A stretch of DNA of 57,653 nucleotides from Lentzea kentuckyensis (lineage in GTDB: Bacteria > Actinomycetota > Actinomycetes > Mycobacteriales > Pseudonocardiaceae), in contig NZ_MUYM01000048.1 in the NCBI RefSeq assembly GCF_002150765.1, positions 60,445 through 118,097 of the forward strand. Reading direction: 5' to 3'. This document shows positions 1 through 7,661 of this stretch, piece by piece. The first letter of the stretch is position 1. The number at the start of each line of letters is the position of its first letter. The notes below the pieces were generated by a model. That model did no database searches. It was not told the origin of the DNA and saw only the letters and a program-made list of their open reading frames with translations. The position numbers and the translations under genes were made by a program.

Positions 1-106
1 CGTAACTACAACCAACTTACAGGTGCAGCTCGTGAGAGCGCGACCACCGGGGTCGCCTGTGCCCGCTGTCGCGGAAGTCCGTCCCTCCGGACCCGACAAA
101 GCACTA

Positions 107-2248
107 CTAGAGCCCAAGGCGCTGCTGTTCGGCCTGCACCACTCGCTGCTCCACCGACACCGCTGAATCCAGCGCGCTCGCGTGTGAGTGCTTCGTATCG
201 CTTTCGCGCGCGTAGTGGTCGAACAGCAGGGTCTTGTGGTCGCGGATCTCCTGCACGCGCGCGTCCACACTGTCCTTGACCAGCAACCGGTGCACGTGGA
301 CCTTGCGGACCTGGCCCATCCGGTGACAACGGGCGATCGCCTGGTCCTCCGTGCTCGGCTTCCACTGCGGCTCGGCGATGATCACCACGGACGCGGCCTG
401 GATGTTGAGGCCCACGCCGCCCGCCTCGATCTGGGCCAGCAGCACGGCGTGGTCCTCGCACGCGGTGAAGGCGTCCACCAGTTGTTGGCGGCCCTGCGCT
501 GAGGTCGCGCCGGTCAGGGGGCCGAAGACCTCGACGTGTTCCGCGACCGCGTCCAGCACGTCGTGGAAGTACGAGAACACCACGACCTTCCAGCCGTTGT
601 CCCGCGACTCCTCGATGATCTCCAGCAGCCGCTCCAGCTTCGCCGAACCGCGGGGTGTGCCGGGCGTGTAGGCGGCGCGGCGCATGGCCATCAGGTTGCC
701 CTCGCGCACCGCGTCGAGGTACGCGCGGCGGTCCTGCTTGCCGAACTCGACCCAGTCCTCCATCTCCAGCAGTTCCGGCAACTCCCCCAGCACGTCCTCC
801 TGGTTGCGCCGCAGGTACACCGGTGCGACGACGCGGCGGAAGGCCTTCGCTCCCACCACGGCGTCGATGGTGCCCGTGCGGGCCGCGACGCCCGGCTGGA
901 GATAGGCGACCAGGTTGCGGAACTCCTCGACGCGGTTCTCCATCGGCGTTCCGGTGAGGAGCACCGCCCGCTCCGCGCGCTGCACGATCGTGTTGACCGC
1001 CTGCGAGCGTTGCGTGTCCGGGTTCTTCACGTAATGCGCCTCGTCGACCACGACCAGCGCCGGGCGGAACCTCTTCGGCAGCACCAGTTTCGGCAACGTG
1101 CCGAACGTCGTCACGCCGACACCGCCCTGCGCCAGCCACTGGCCGACCGCACCGTCGCGGCCCGCGCCGTGCATCCGGTGCGGCACGAGGTCGCTGTGCC
1201 TCGCGATCTCGTTGACCCAGTTGACGACGACGCTCGCCGGGCACACCACCAGGAACCCGCGCCGCCCGCCGGCGGCGAGGCTCGCCATCACCGCGATGGC
1301 CTCGATCGTCTTGCCCAGGCCCATCTCGTCGCCGATGATGACGCGTTTGCGGGCCAGCGCGAACTTGGCCCCGAACACCTGGTAGCCACGCAGCGACACC
1401 TTCAGCAGGCTGGTGTCCAGTGTGGTCGCGTCGACCTCGTGCTCGATGTCGGCAGGGACGAAACCCTTGGCGGCACTGCGATCCGGTATCGCGTCCGCAC
1501 CGGCGAGGTCGGCGAGGAGCGTGTTGTAGGCGGCCGCGTCGAGCTCGTAGTCGCGCCACAGCGCGCGGTGATCCAGGTCCGGCACGCGCAGCTGCTTGCC
1601 CACCGCGCGCAACGCCGCCACGTCGCGACTGGCCAGCAGGGCCTCGAGCCGGCCGAGCGAGTCGATGGCGGCCTGGCGTTTCTTCCGCAACGAGAAGAAC
1701 ATCCACACCCGGCTGCGGGCCCGGGACGCGGCGCGCACGTCGGCGTCGACCCTGCCCAGCACGTCGCCGAGCGGCTCGCGCAGCGGACCGACGAGGTGGT
1801 TCGCCCTGCGCAGCTTGGACATCAGCTGCAGCAACTCGGTCTGGGCGCGGTCAGCGCGGTCGGGGTTCAGCCGGACGGTCGTGTCACGCGCGACGCCGTC
1901 GACGACGGCACGGGCGACCCGCACGATCTGCTCGGCGGACTGCCTGCCGACTCCTGGCACGCCGTCGAGCTGTTCCGGACGCGCGGTGGCGACGTCGGCG
2001 ACGGTCCGGTAGCCGGCTGCCTTCAGCTTGCTCAGCCGCAGGTTCGCCTTCGTGTCGCGGAGCTTGTCCACCGGCATGGCGCGAAGCTGGTCGGCCACCA
2101 GCGAGTCGCGGACCGCCTGGTACTTGCCGGCGGCGAGCGCGAGCAGCCGATCCGGTTCCGCGCGCACCCCCGCCGCCTCGTCGCGGAACGCCTTCGCGGC
2201 GGCCAGCAGCGCGCGAGCACGCCTACCGATCTTCGGCGAGTCGTCCAC
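107..2248 (-). CDS. SNF2-family DEAD/DEAH helicase
   Basis: ATP-dependent SNF2/RapA-type DNA translocase of 713 residues. The N-terminal third has a helix-hairpin-helix-like segment (LDGVPGVGRQSAEQ). The SNF2 core follows, with Walker A GDEMGLGKT, the DEAH box as VVDEAH, motif III LLTGTPMEN, and a C-terminal helicase lobe with GGVGLNIQ and ARCHRMGQ (motifs V and VI). All ATPase motifs are present, so it should be active. The GTG at 2248 is chosen because GAAGGGAC lies just upstream. The frame stays open to 2779 but that part has no homology-like sequence and overlaps the divergent SMI1-like gene. The precise role (repair or transcription recycling) cannot be read from sequence. Confidence 0.9.
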   Translation of the reverse strand: MDDSPKIGRRARALLAAAKAFRDEAAGVRAEPDRLLALAAGKYQAVRDSLVADQLRAMPVDKLRDTKANLRLSKLKAAGYRTVADVATARPEQLDGVPGVGRQSAEQIVRVARAVVDGVARDTTVRLNPDRADRAQTELLQLMSKLRRANHLVGPLREPLGDVLGRVDADVRAASRARSRVWMFFSLRKKRQAAIDSLGRLEALLASRDVAALRAVGKQLRVPDLDHRALWRDYELDAAAYNTLLADLAGADAIPDRSAAKGFVPADIEHEVDATTLDTSLLKVSLRGYQVFGAKFALARKRVIIGDEMGLGKTIEAIAVMASLAAGGRRGFLVVCPASVVVNWVNEIARHSDLVPHRMHGAGRDGAVGQWLAQGGVGVTTFGTLPKLVLPKRFRPALVVVDEAHYVKNPDTQRSQAVNTIVQRAERAVLLTGTPMENRVEEFRNLVAYLQPGVAARTGTIDAVVGAKAFRRVVAPVYLRRNQEDVLGELPELLEMEDWVEFGKQDRRAYLDAVREGNLMAMRRAAYTPGTPRGSAKLERLLEIIEESRDNGWKVVVFSYFHDVLDAVAEHVEVFGPLTGATSAQGRQQLVDAFTACEDHAVLLAQIEAGGVGLNIQAASVVIIAEPQWKPSTEDQAIARCHRMGQVRKVHVHRLLVKDSVDARVQEIRDHKTLLFDHYARESDTKHSHASALDSAVSVEQRVVQAEQQRLGL

Positions 2249-2332
2249 CCGTGTCCCTTCGTCAGGCGGTCCGAGCGTACCGAAGCCAGACCTGTCGTTT
2301 CCGCGACCCGCGCCGGGATAGGCTGGCGCGCC

Positions 2333-2791
2333 ATGTGGCCTGGGGTGTCGATGTCCGGAACCGGTGGCGTAGTCACAGCGGCTGATGTCGCGGTGTTCGC
2401 GGAGCAGCACGGGGTGCCGCTGCCGGACGCGTTGGCCGAGCTCTACCTGCGGTCGGGAGTCGGCACGTTCGGCGGCTTCCTGCACTTCGAGGCGCCGCAG
2501 CACATGTGCACGCATCGGGAGCTCATCGAGGACCTGATCGACGAGGACGACGAGGACGACCTGGCACCGACCGCCGACGTCATCGTGTTCGCCCGCAGCG
2601 ACAACAGGGACATGTGCGGCTGGCACGCCGCCGATCTCGCCGCCGGTGCGGACCGGGTCGTCCGGCTCGACGGCTTCGACGAGGAACCGCTCGCCGACTC
2701 GACTCGCCAGTTCCTCGACAGCCTGCCCGCCACCGACTACTTCGGTTTCGGTGTCCTGCCGCCGACCTACCAGCGCCACAACTGGCTGTAG
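2333..2791 (+). CDS. SMI1/KNR4-like small protein
   Basis: Small acidic cytosolic protein of 152 residues with a SUKH/SMI1-KNR4-like pattern: an N-terminal helix with a PDALAELYLRSGVG segment, a central acidic run EDLIDEDDEDDL, then WHAADLAAGADRVVRLDGF. The ATG at 2333 is preceded by a -10-like TAGGCT at 2319-2324 with only 8 bases between, which fits a leaderless transcript. ATG 2351 is an in-frame alternative. The family includes toxin-immunity proteins, but no toxin gene adjoins it, so the function is unknown. It is divergent from the helicase and convergent with the GH62 gene. Confidence 0.7.
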   Translation: MWPGVSMSGTGGVVTAADVAVFAEQHGVPLPDALAELYLRSGVGTFGGFLHFEAPQHMCTHRELIEDLIDEDDEDDLAPTADVIVFARSDNRDMCGWHAADLAAGADRVVRLDGFDEEPLADSTRQFLDSLPATDYFGFGVLPPTYQRHNWL

Positions 2792-2827
2792 CGGGGCGTG
2801 CGCTTCACGAACCAGCGCACGCCCCGC
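2791..2827. terminator. Bidirectional terminator hairpin
   Basis: Perfect 13-bp stem, GCGGGGCGTGCGC (2791-2803) pairing with GCGCACGCCCCGC (2815-2827), with an 11-base loop. It starts at the last base of the SMI1-like stop codon and sits between two convergent genes. There is no T-tract, as is usual in high-GC actinobacteria. Confidence 0.75.
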
Positions 2828-2838
2828 ACGTCATCCGC

Positions 2839-4362
2839 TCAGCGTTGCAGCGTCAGCAGTCCTGGCCGATACGGCAGCAGACCGTAGTCACCACCGGAGT
2901 TGGGGTCGCGGCCCTGGTAGAGGAGCTGGAGGTTGCAGGGGTCGATGGTCTTGGTCTGGTCGGGGTTGCTGCGGATCAGGTCGCCGTGGCTGATGTCGTT
3001 GGTCCAGGTGGCGCCGCTGTTGGCCTTGCCGGCGAACGGGTTGCTCTCGGTGGCGGCCTGCGGAGTCCACGAACCGTTCAGGCTGCTGGACGTGAACGAG
3101 CGGAAGAAGCGCCCGTTGCGGCCCATCGCCTCGACGATCATGAGGTACTGGTTCTGGCCCTGGACCTTGTAGACCTCGACGGCTTCGAACAGGTTGGCCT
3201 GCGTGTCGCTCATGATGGTCGTGTACGACGAGCCGAAGTTGCCGGGGAAGTTCCCGATCGGCATGCTGGCGCGGTAGATCTTGCCGTTGTCACCGGCGAA
3301 GAACAGGTACATGTTCTGGCTGTCGCCGATCAGCGTCTGGTCGATGGGGCCCGTGCCGGAGCCGGGAATGCTGCCGGTGAAGAGCGTCTGCTGTGCCGAC
3401 CAGCCGTTCGCGTTGGTCGGGTCGCTCGACGTCCGGTAGCTGAAGGCGGTCCCGCCCCACTGGTAGGTGAGCACCCAGATGTTCTTCGGCGCGAAGTAGA
3501 ACAGCGTGGGCGCGACGGTGCCGGAGTTCATCCCGTTCTGCGGGGCGGAGGCCATCTCGGACCAGTTCGTGAACGTCCCGAAGTTCATCGAACCCCACCG
3601 CGTGCCCGTGTCGTGCGTCGTCGCGTAGACCAGGTGCTTGCCGTTGTACATGACGTGGGTGAAGTCCTTGAGCGAGACCCATCCCTGCTTCGGGTTGGCC
3701 AGCGAGCCGGTCGACGACCAGCGGTACGTCGACGGCAGCGAGCACGTGCCCGGCGGGTTGCTCGTCGTGGTGGTCGGACCCGTTCCGCCGCCGACGCGGA
3801 CGAGCTGCCACTGCTGGTTCGTGCCGCCCCAGTCGCTGTACTGGACGACGTTGCCGCCGTCGGCGGTGGAGGCGCCCTGGACCTCGACCGCCTTGTTGCT
3901 GTTGCGGTTGATCAGGCGCACGTGGCCACCGTCGGAGTCGGCGAGACGGAACTGCTGGTTGGTGCCGTTGCCGTCGGACCACTGGACGATGTTGCCGCCG
4001 TCCGCGGTGGAGAAGTTGTAGACGTCGAGAACCTTGCTCGACAGCCGTGACTTCAGCCGGTAGTAGCCGCCGCCGGAATCGACGAACTGCCACTGCTGCT
4101 GGTTGCCGTCGTTGCGCGCCCACTGGGTGATCCGCGCGCCGTCGTTCGTGGCGGAGTTGTAGACGTCCAAGGCCTTGCCGCTGTTGCGGTTCACGAGCAC
4201 GTACCAGGCGCTGGTGTCGACGGTCGCCGCCGACACCGGGGCCGCGCTGAACGCCGCGACCATCCCGCCGAGCAGCACGACGACCGCGGCGGCGAGGCCC
4301 GCCGCGCGACGCCTACGGCCTCGTGGGACCGAGGTGGGCGGATGATGGTCTGAACCGAACAT
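2839..4362 (-). CDS. Secreted GH62 alpha-L-arabinofuranosidase with N-terminal CBM13
   Basis: Extracellular enzyme of 507 residues expected to remove L-arabinofuranosyl branches from arabinoxylan or arabinan. After a signal peptide (RRRR then a hydrophobic stretch ending PVSAA) comes a ricin-B/CBM13 trefoil with three QxW-type repeats (ITQW, IVQW, VVQY). A GTGPTTTTSN linker follows, then the GH62 five-blade domain beginning CSLPSTYRWSSTG. Family-typical acidic positions are visible in SLKDFTHV, GPIDQTLI and LFEAVEVY. The start at 4362 is chosen over 4389 because AGGAG lies 8 bases upstream. It stands alone between a terminator and an AT-rich upstream region. No LacI-type box like those of the other arabinan genes was found upstream. 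Confidence 0.93.
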   Translation of the reverse strand: MFGSDHHPPTSVPRGRRRRAAGLAAAVVVLLGGMVAAFSAAPVSAATVDTSAWYVLVNRNSGKALDVYNSATNDGARITQWARNDGNQQQWQFVDSGGGYYRLKSRLSSKVLDVYNFSTADGGNIVQWSDGNGTNQQFRLADSDGGHVRLINRNSNKAVEVQGASTADGGNVVQYSDWGGTNQQWQLVRVGGGTGPTTTTSNPPGTCSLPSTYRWSSTGSLANPKQGWVSLKDFTHVMYNGKHLVYATTHDTGTRWGSMNFGTFTNWSEMASAPQNGMNSGTVAPTLFYFAPKNIWVLTYQWGGTAFSYRTSSDPTNANGWSAQQTLFTGSIPGSGTGPIDQTLIGDSQNMYLFFAGDNGKIYRASMPIGNFPGNFGSSYTTIMSDTQANLFEAVEVYKVQGQNQYLMIVEAMGRNGRFFRSFTSSSLNGSWTPQAATESNPFAGKANSGATWTNDISHGDLIRSNPDQTKTIDPCNLQLLYQGRDPNSGGDYGLLPYRPGLLTLQR

Positions 4363-4664
4363 GGGCGTGCTCCTCTTCGTCGAGCGCACTTCTGAACGAC
4401 AGCGAATACGTCAACGCCAGCAATACGGACATAAAGACCGCCTGCATTCAGACTGTGAAGGATGGTCTCCATGTCGTCAAGACGCGGCAAATGTTTCGCA
4501 TCACGCATTGTCGAATGCTAAAACGGCGTCGAATTATTTAGCCCCACATCACGAACTCGCGTGCGTCGAAATACTTCGCCCTTCGACGGCGTGGTCGAAC
4601 GCGACGAGGGGGCAGCGGCGCCCGGCCCCTGGCGCAACTTCTTACTTACCTGTAAGTTAGCAGC
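4363..4664. other. AT-rich divergent intergenic region
   Basis: About 300 bases without a gene between GH62 (leftward) and the SnoaL-like gene (rightward). Part of it, about 4430-4560, is clearly AT-richer than its surroundings and should hold both promoters. It contains the interrupted palindrome GCATT-GTCG-AATGC at 4505-4518, a possible operator. On the minus strand TTGACG sequences occur but no confident -10 partner was found. Confidence 0.5.
4644..4657. promoter_or_regulatory. Probable TetR operator ACTTAC-CT-GTAAGT
   Basis: Perfect inverted repeat (6-bp arms, 2-base centre) ending 7 bases before the ATG at 4665. Its shape and position match autoregulatory TetR-family operators. The TetR gene lies second in the operon immediately downstream, so it is the likely binder (inference). 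Confidence 0.6.
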
Positions 4665-5102
4665 ATGGTGATCATGGCTGAGGTGGCTGCCACCGACATC
4701 GACGCGGTCGAGGAGTTCTGCGGCCGGTGGGCGAAGGCCTGGAACGAGCACGATGCCGACGCGGTGGCGGCAATGTGCGCGGAGGACCTCGTCTACGACG
4801 AACCGGCGCTGCGCGCGACCGCGTACGGCCCGGACTCGATCCGCGATTTCGTCGCGGGGATGGGCCGGACTTTTCCGGACTACGCGTTCACGCGCGTCGG
4901 CTGCTACGCCGACGTGACCCGGCGTGCGGTGGTGGTGGCGTGGCATTTCGTCGGCACTCACAGCGATACCGGCCAGCGCGTCGAGTTCCACGGTGACGAT
5001 CGACTCGAACTGGGCGAGGACGGATTGATCAACGCCTACCGATGCCTCTACGACAACAAGTTCGTGGAGCGCCAGATCTGTGGCAAGGCCGTCAAGGGGT
5101 GA
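4665..5102 (+). CDS. SnoaL-like / NTF2-fold protein
   Basis: Cytosolic protein of 145 residues with the NTF2/SnoaL-2 pattern: an amphipathic N-terminal helix (VEEFCGRWAKAWNEHDADAVAAMC), then ALRATAYGPDSIRDFVAGM, an FPDYAF strand, AWHFVGTH, and a late FHGDDRLELGEDGLI. Members of this fold include small-molecule isomerases, cyclases and non-catalytic pocket proteins; the substrate cannot be told. There is almost no ribosome site before ATG 4665, and ATG 4674 is an alternative. Its stop overlaps the GTG of the following TetR gene (GTGA), so the two are translationally coupled. The TetR regulator probably represses this gene and itself. Confidence 0.75.
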   Translation: MVIMAEVAATDIDAVEEFCGRWAKAWNEHDADAVAAMCAEDLVYDEPALRATAYGPDSIRDFVAGMGRTFPDYAFTRVGCYADVTRRAVVVAWHFVGTHSDTGQRVEFHGDDRLELGEDGLINAYRCLYDNKFVERQICGKAVKG

Positions 5103-5662
5103 GCGGGAACGCGCCCGTGCGCATGCCCGCCGCGGCCCGCCGGGCGGTGATCATCGAAGCGGCCATCGCCGAGTTCGCCGCCAACGGCCTGGCGGGCGGG
5201 CGCCTGGAGGTCATCGCCGGGCAGGCCGGCATCTCGCACCCGCGCATCGTGCAGATCTTCGGCTCCAAGAAGCAGCTGTTCCTCGACGTCGTCGACGTCA
5301 CGTTCGACAAGATCGAGGCCGCGTTCGAACGCGCGGAACCGACCCTGGCCGCGCTGGGTGACGCTTACCGGAAGCTCCTGCGACGTGAGCACACCCTCGG
5401 CCTCGTGATGCTGCAGGGTTTCGCGGCGGCGGCCGACGCGGACGTGCGAGAGGCGGTACGACGACGGCATTTGCAGCTCATGAGTTCGATCGCCCGGCTG
5501 ACGGGCGCGGACGGCTTGCAGGTGCGCACGTTCTTCGCCACGGGCCTGATCCAGACCATCTCCACCGCGCTCGAACTGTCCGAACACCGCGCCGACACGG
5601 CCTGGAGCGCCTGGATTCTCCAGCTCGTCGATCCGTCGCCCGAGAACCCGGGGAACGAGTAG
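5099..5662 (+). CDS. TetR-family regulator
   Basis: One-component repressor of 187 residues. The N-terminal HTH reads AVIIEAAIAEFAANGLAGG, then IAGQAGISHPRIVQIFGSKKQLF, the standard TetR recognition region. The helical C-terminal half would bind an unknown ligand. The GTG at 5099 overlaps the preceding stop by four bases and has AAGGGG upstream; the open frame extends 19 codons further up, inside the SnoaL-like gene, and is ignored. The probable target is the palindrome at 4644-4657. Its 3' end converges on the zinc-finger gene with only 11 bases between. Confidence 0.88.
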   Translation: MSGNAPVRMPAAARRAVIIEAAIAEFAANGLAGGRLEVIAGQAGISHPRIVQIFGSKKQLFLDVVDVTFDKIEAAFERAEPTLAALGDAYRKLLRREHTLGLVMLQGFAAAADADVREAVRRRHLQLMSSIARLTGADGLQVRTFFATGLIQTISTALELSEHRADTAWSAWILQLVDPSPENPGNE

Positions 5663-5673
5663 AGCTCGAAGGC

Positions 5674-5937
5674 CTACACGATCGCGTCGTCCACGAAGCA
5701 CCAGCGCCAGTTCTCCCCCGGCTCGAACGACCGCATGATCGGGTGCCCCTCGTCGGCGAAGTGCTTCGAGGCGTGCTTCGCGGGCGACGAGTCGCAGCAG
5801 CCGACCTTGCCGCAAGCGAGGCACAGGCGCAGGTGCACCCACCTGCCTCCGACGGCCAGACAGTCCTCACACCCCTGCGGCGTGGAGGGTGCGGGTTCGG
5901 GACCCAGCTCGGCGACGTGTGCGCAGGTAGTGGTCAC
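5674..5937 (-). CDS. UBP-type zinc finger protein
   Basis: Protein of 87 residues made almost entirely of a UBP-type (ubiquitin-hydrolase-like) zinc finger. Ligand-type residues are in CAH near the start, GCEDC, LCLACGKVGCC, and two later histidines (KHASKHF, DEGH). In eukaryotes the domain binds ubiquitin C-termini; the bacterial partner is unknown. The GTG start at 5937 has a TACCGT -10-like box 6 bases before it. It is divergent from the REC/TrxR-like gene by 56 bases. From general recollection these three genes often travel together in actinobacteria, so the finger probably serves that redox/signalling module (inference). Confidence 0.85.
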   Translation of the reverse strand: MTTTCAHVAELGPEPAPSTPQGCEDCLAVGGRWVHLRLCLACGKVGCCDSSPAKHASKHFADEGHPIMRSFEPGENWRWCFVDDAIV

Positions 5938-5943
5938 GGCCCG

Positions 5944-5971
5944 ACGGTACCTCGATTGCTGCCATCGACAA
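5944..5971 (-). promoter_or_regulatory. Promoter of the UBP zinc-finger gene
   Basis: On the minus strand, TTGTCG (5966-5971) and TACCGT (5944-5949) are separated by 16 bases. The start codon follows 6 bases after the -10, predicting a leaderless mRNA. Confidence 0.4.
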
Positions 5972-5993
5972 GTTCTGGTGTTTGACTGGGCGC

Positions 5994-7661
5994 ATGACGA
6001 CTGCCGGTCGCGTCGCGCGGCCTTCGATTCTCACGGTGGACGACGATCCGGCCGTGTCTCGGGCGGTGGCGCGCGACCTGCGCCGGATGTACGGCGAGCA
6101 CTACCGCGTGGTGCGGGCGGAGTCCGGGCCCCAGGCGCTCGAGGCACTGCACGAGATCAAGCTGCGCGGCGAGGAGGTCGCGGCGCTGCTCGCCGACTAC
6201 CGGATGCCGCAGATGAGCGGCATCGAGTTCCTCGAACAGGCCATGGACGTGTTCCCCCAGGCGCGCCGGGTGCTGCTCACGGCGTACGCGGACACCGACG
6301 CCGCGATCCAGGCGATCAACGTCGTGGACCTCGACCACTACCTGCTCAAGCCGTGGGATCCGCCGGAACAGAACCTCTATCCGGTGCTCGACGAGCAGCT
6401 GCGCGCGTGGGCGGTGAGCGACCGGCAGCCACCGCAGCGGGTGCGGGTGATCGGCCACCGCTGGTCGCCGCGTTCGTACGAGGTGCGTGACTTCCTGGCA
6501 CGCAACAACGTTCCGTTCCGCTGGCACGCGCTCGACGAGCCGGAGGCACGCTGCCTGCTCACCGCGGCGCATCAGGACGGAACGACGCTGCCGGTCGTGG
6601 TCACGGCTCAGGGCAGGGCCCTGGTCGACCCGTCCGACGCGGAGCTCGCCGCCGAAGTGGGCCTGAGCACCCAGCCGTCAGCCGAGTTCTACGACCTGAT
6701 CGTCGTGGGCGGCGGGCCCGCGGGGCTCGGTGCCGCGGTGTACGGCGGGTCGGAGGGACTGAGGACCGTCCTGGTCGAACGGATCGCGACGGGTGGCCAG
6801 GCCGGCACCAGCAGCCGCATCGAGAACTACCTGGGCTTCCCCGACGGGGTGTCCGGCGGGCAGTTGACCGAACGGGCCCGCCGGCAGGCGGTCAAGTTCG
6901 GCGTCGAGCTGCTCACCACTCGCGACGTCGTCGCGCTCGAACGCCGGGGAGCCGCGCGCATCGTGAGGTTCGGCGACGGCACCGAACTGGCCGCCCACAC
7001 CGTCATCCTCGCCACCGGTGTGTCGTACCGGTTGCTCGACGCGCCCGGACTGGGCGAGCTCACCGGGCGGGGCGTGTACTACGGCGCCTCGACCACCGAA
7101 GGCCCGAACTGCGCCGGCCAGGACGTCTACCTGGTCGGCGGCGCGAACTCCGCTGGTCAGGCCGCCGTCTACTTCTCCGGGCACGCGCGCAAGGTGGTGA
7201 TCCTGGTGAGAGGCGACTCGCTGGAGCAGTCGATGTCGCGGTACCTGATCGACCAGCTCTCCGCGATCCCGAACGTCGAGGTGCGCACGCACACCGAGGT
7301 CTGCGGCGGCACCGGTGAAGATCACCTCGAAACGCTGACGTTGCTGCACAACAAGACCGGCGAGACGACATCCGTCGAGGCGAGTTGGTTGTTCGCGTTC
7401 ATCGGCGCCGCCCCGCGCACCGACTGGCTGGACGGCACGCTGGAACGGGACGAGCACGGCTTCCTCCTCGCCGGGCCCGACCTCGGCGGCTCACCCCCTG
7501 GCTGGGACCTCGCGCGGGCGCCGTACCACCTGGAGACGAACGTGCCCGGTGTGTTCGTGGCGGGCGACGTCCGGGCGGACTCGGTCAAGCGGGTCGCGTC
7601 CGCGGTCGGTGAGGGCGCCATGGCGGTCACCCTGGTCCACCGTTACCTGGAGAGGTCGTGA
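5994..7661 (+). CDS. REC - glutaredoxin-like - thioredoxin reductase-like fusion
   Basis: Three-domain protein of 555 residues. Residues about 11-130 are a response-regulator receiver: acidic triad VDDDP, phosphoacceptor D68 in LADYRMP, T96, K119 in LLKP. Residues about 150-225 resemble glutaredoxin, but the usual CPYC site reads SPRS (S158, S161). From residue 233 there is an FAD/NAD(P)H oxidoreductase of thioredoxin-reductase type: GGGPAG dinucleotide site, GGQAGTSSRIENYLGFP, NAD(P) site VGGANSAGQAA, C-terminal FVAGDVR. The redox CATC of true TrxR is replaced by GAST. It probably keeps flavin and pyridine-nucleotide binding but cannot do dithiol exchange. ATG 5994 is chosen (TTG 5982 is an alternative). 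It is overlapped by, and so coupled to, the kinase gene that follows. Confidence 0.9.
   Translation: MTTAGRVARPSILTVDDDPAVSRAVARDLRRMYGEHYRVVRAESGPQALEALHEIKLRGEEVAALLADYRMPQMSGIEFLEQAMDVFPQARRVLLTAYADTDAAIQAINVVDLDHYLLKPWDPPEQNLYPVLDEQLRAWAVSDRQPPQRVRVIGHRWSPRSYEVRDFLARNNVPFRWHALDEPEARCLLTAAHQDGTTLPVVVTAQGRALVDPSDAELAAEVGLSTQPSAEFYDLIVVGGGPAGLGAAVYGGSEGLRTVLVERIATGGQAGTSSRIENYLGFPDGVSGGQLTERARRQAVKFGVELLTTRDVVALERRGAARIVRFGDGTELAAHTVILATGVSYRLLDAPGLGELTGRGVYYGASTTEGPNCAGQDVYLVGGANSAGQAAVYFSGHARKVVILVRGDSLEQSMSRYLIDQLSAIPNVEVRTHTEVCGGTGEDHLETLTLLHNKTGETTSVEASWLFAFIGAAPRTDWLDGTLERDEHGFLLAGPDLGGSPPGWDLARAPYHLETNVPGVFVAGDVRADSVKRVASAVGEGAMAVTLVHRYLERS

Noticed and set aside
536..2332. Long plus-strand frame leading into the SMI1-like gene
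   Set aside because: This part lies antisense to the SNF2 helicase and is His/Arg/Val-rich shadow sequence; only the end from 2333 is protein-like and has its own promoter.
2249..2779. N-terminal extension of the helicase frame
   Set aside because: It is antisense to the SMI1-like gene, lacks family sequence, and a good ribosome site marks the GTG at 2248.
5938..5993. Possible second operator between the UBP finger and the REC fusion
   Set aside because: The 56 bases contain promoter-like boxes but no inverted repeat longer than chance.
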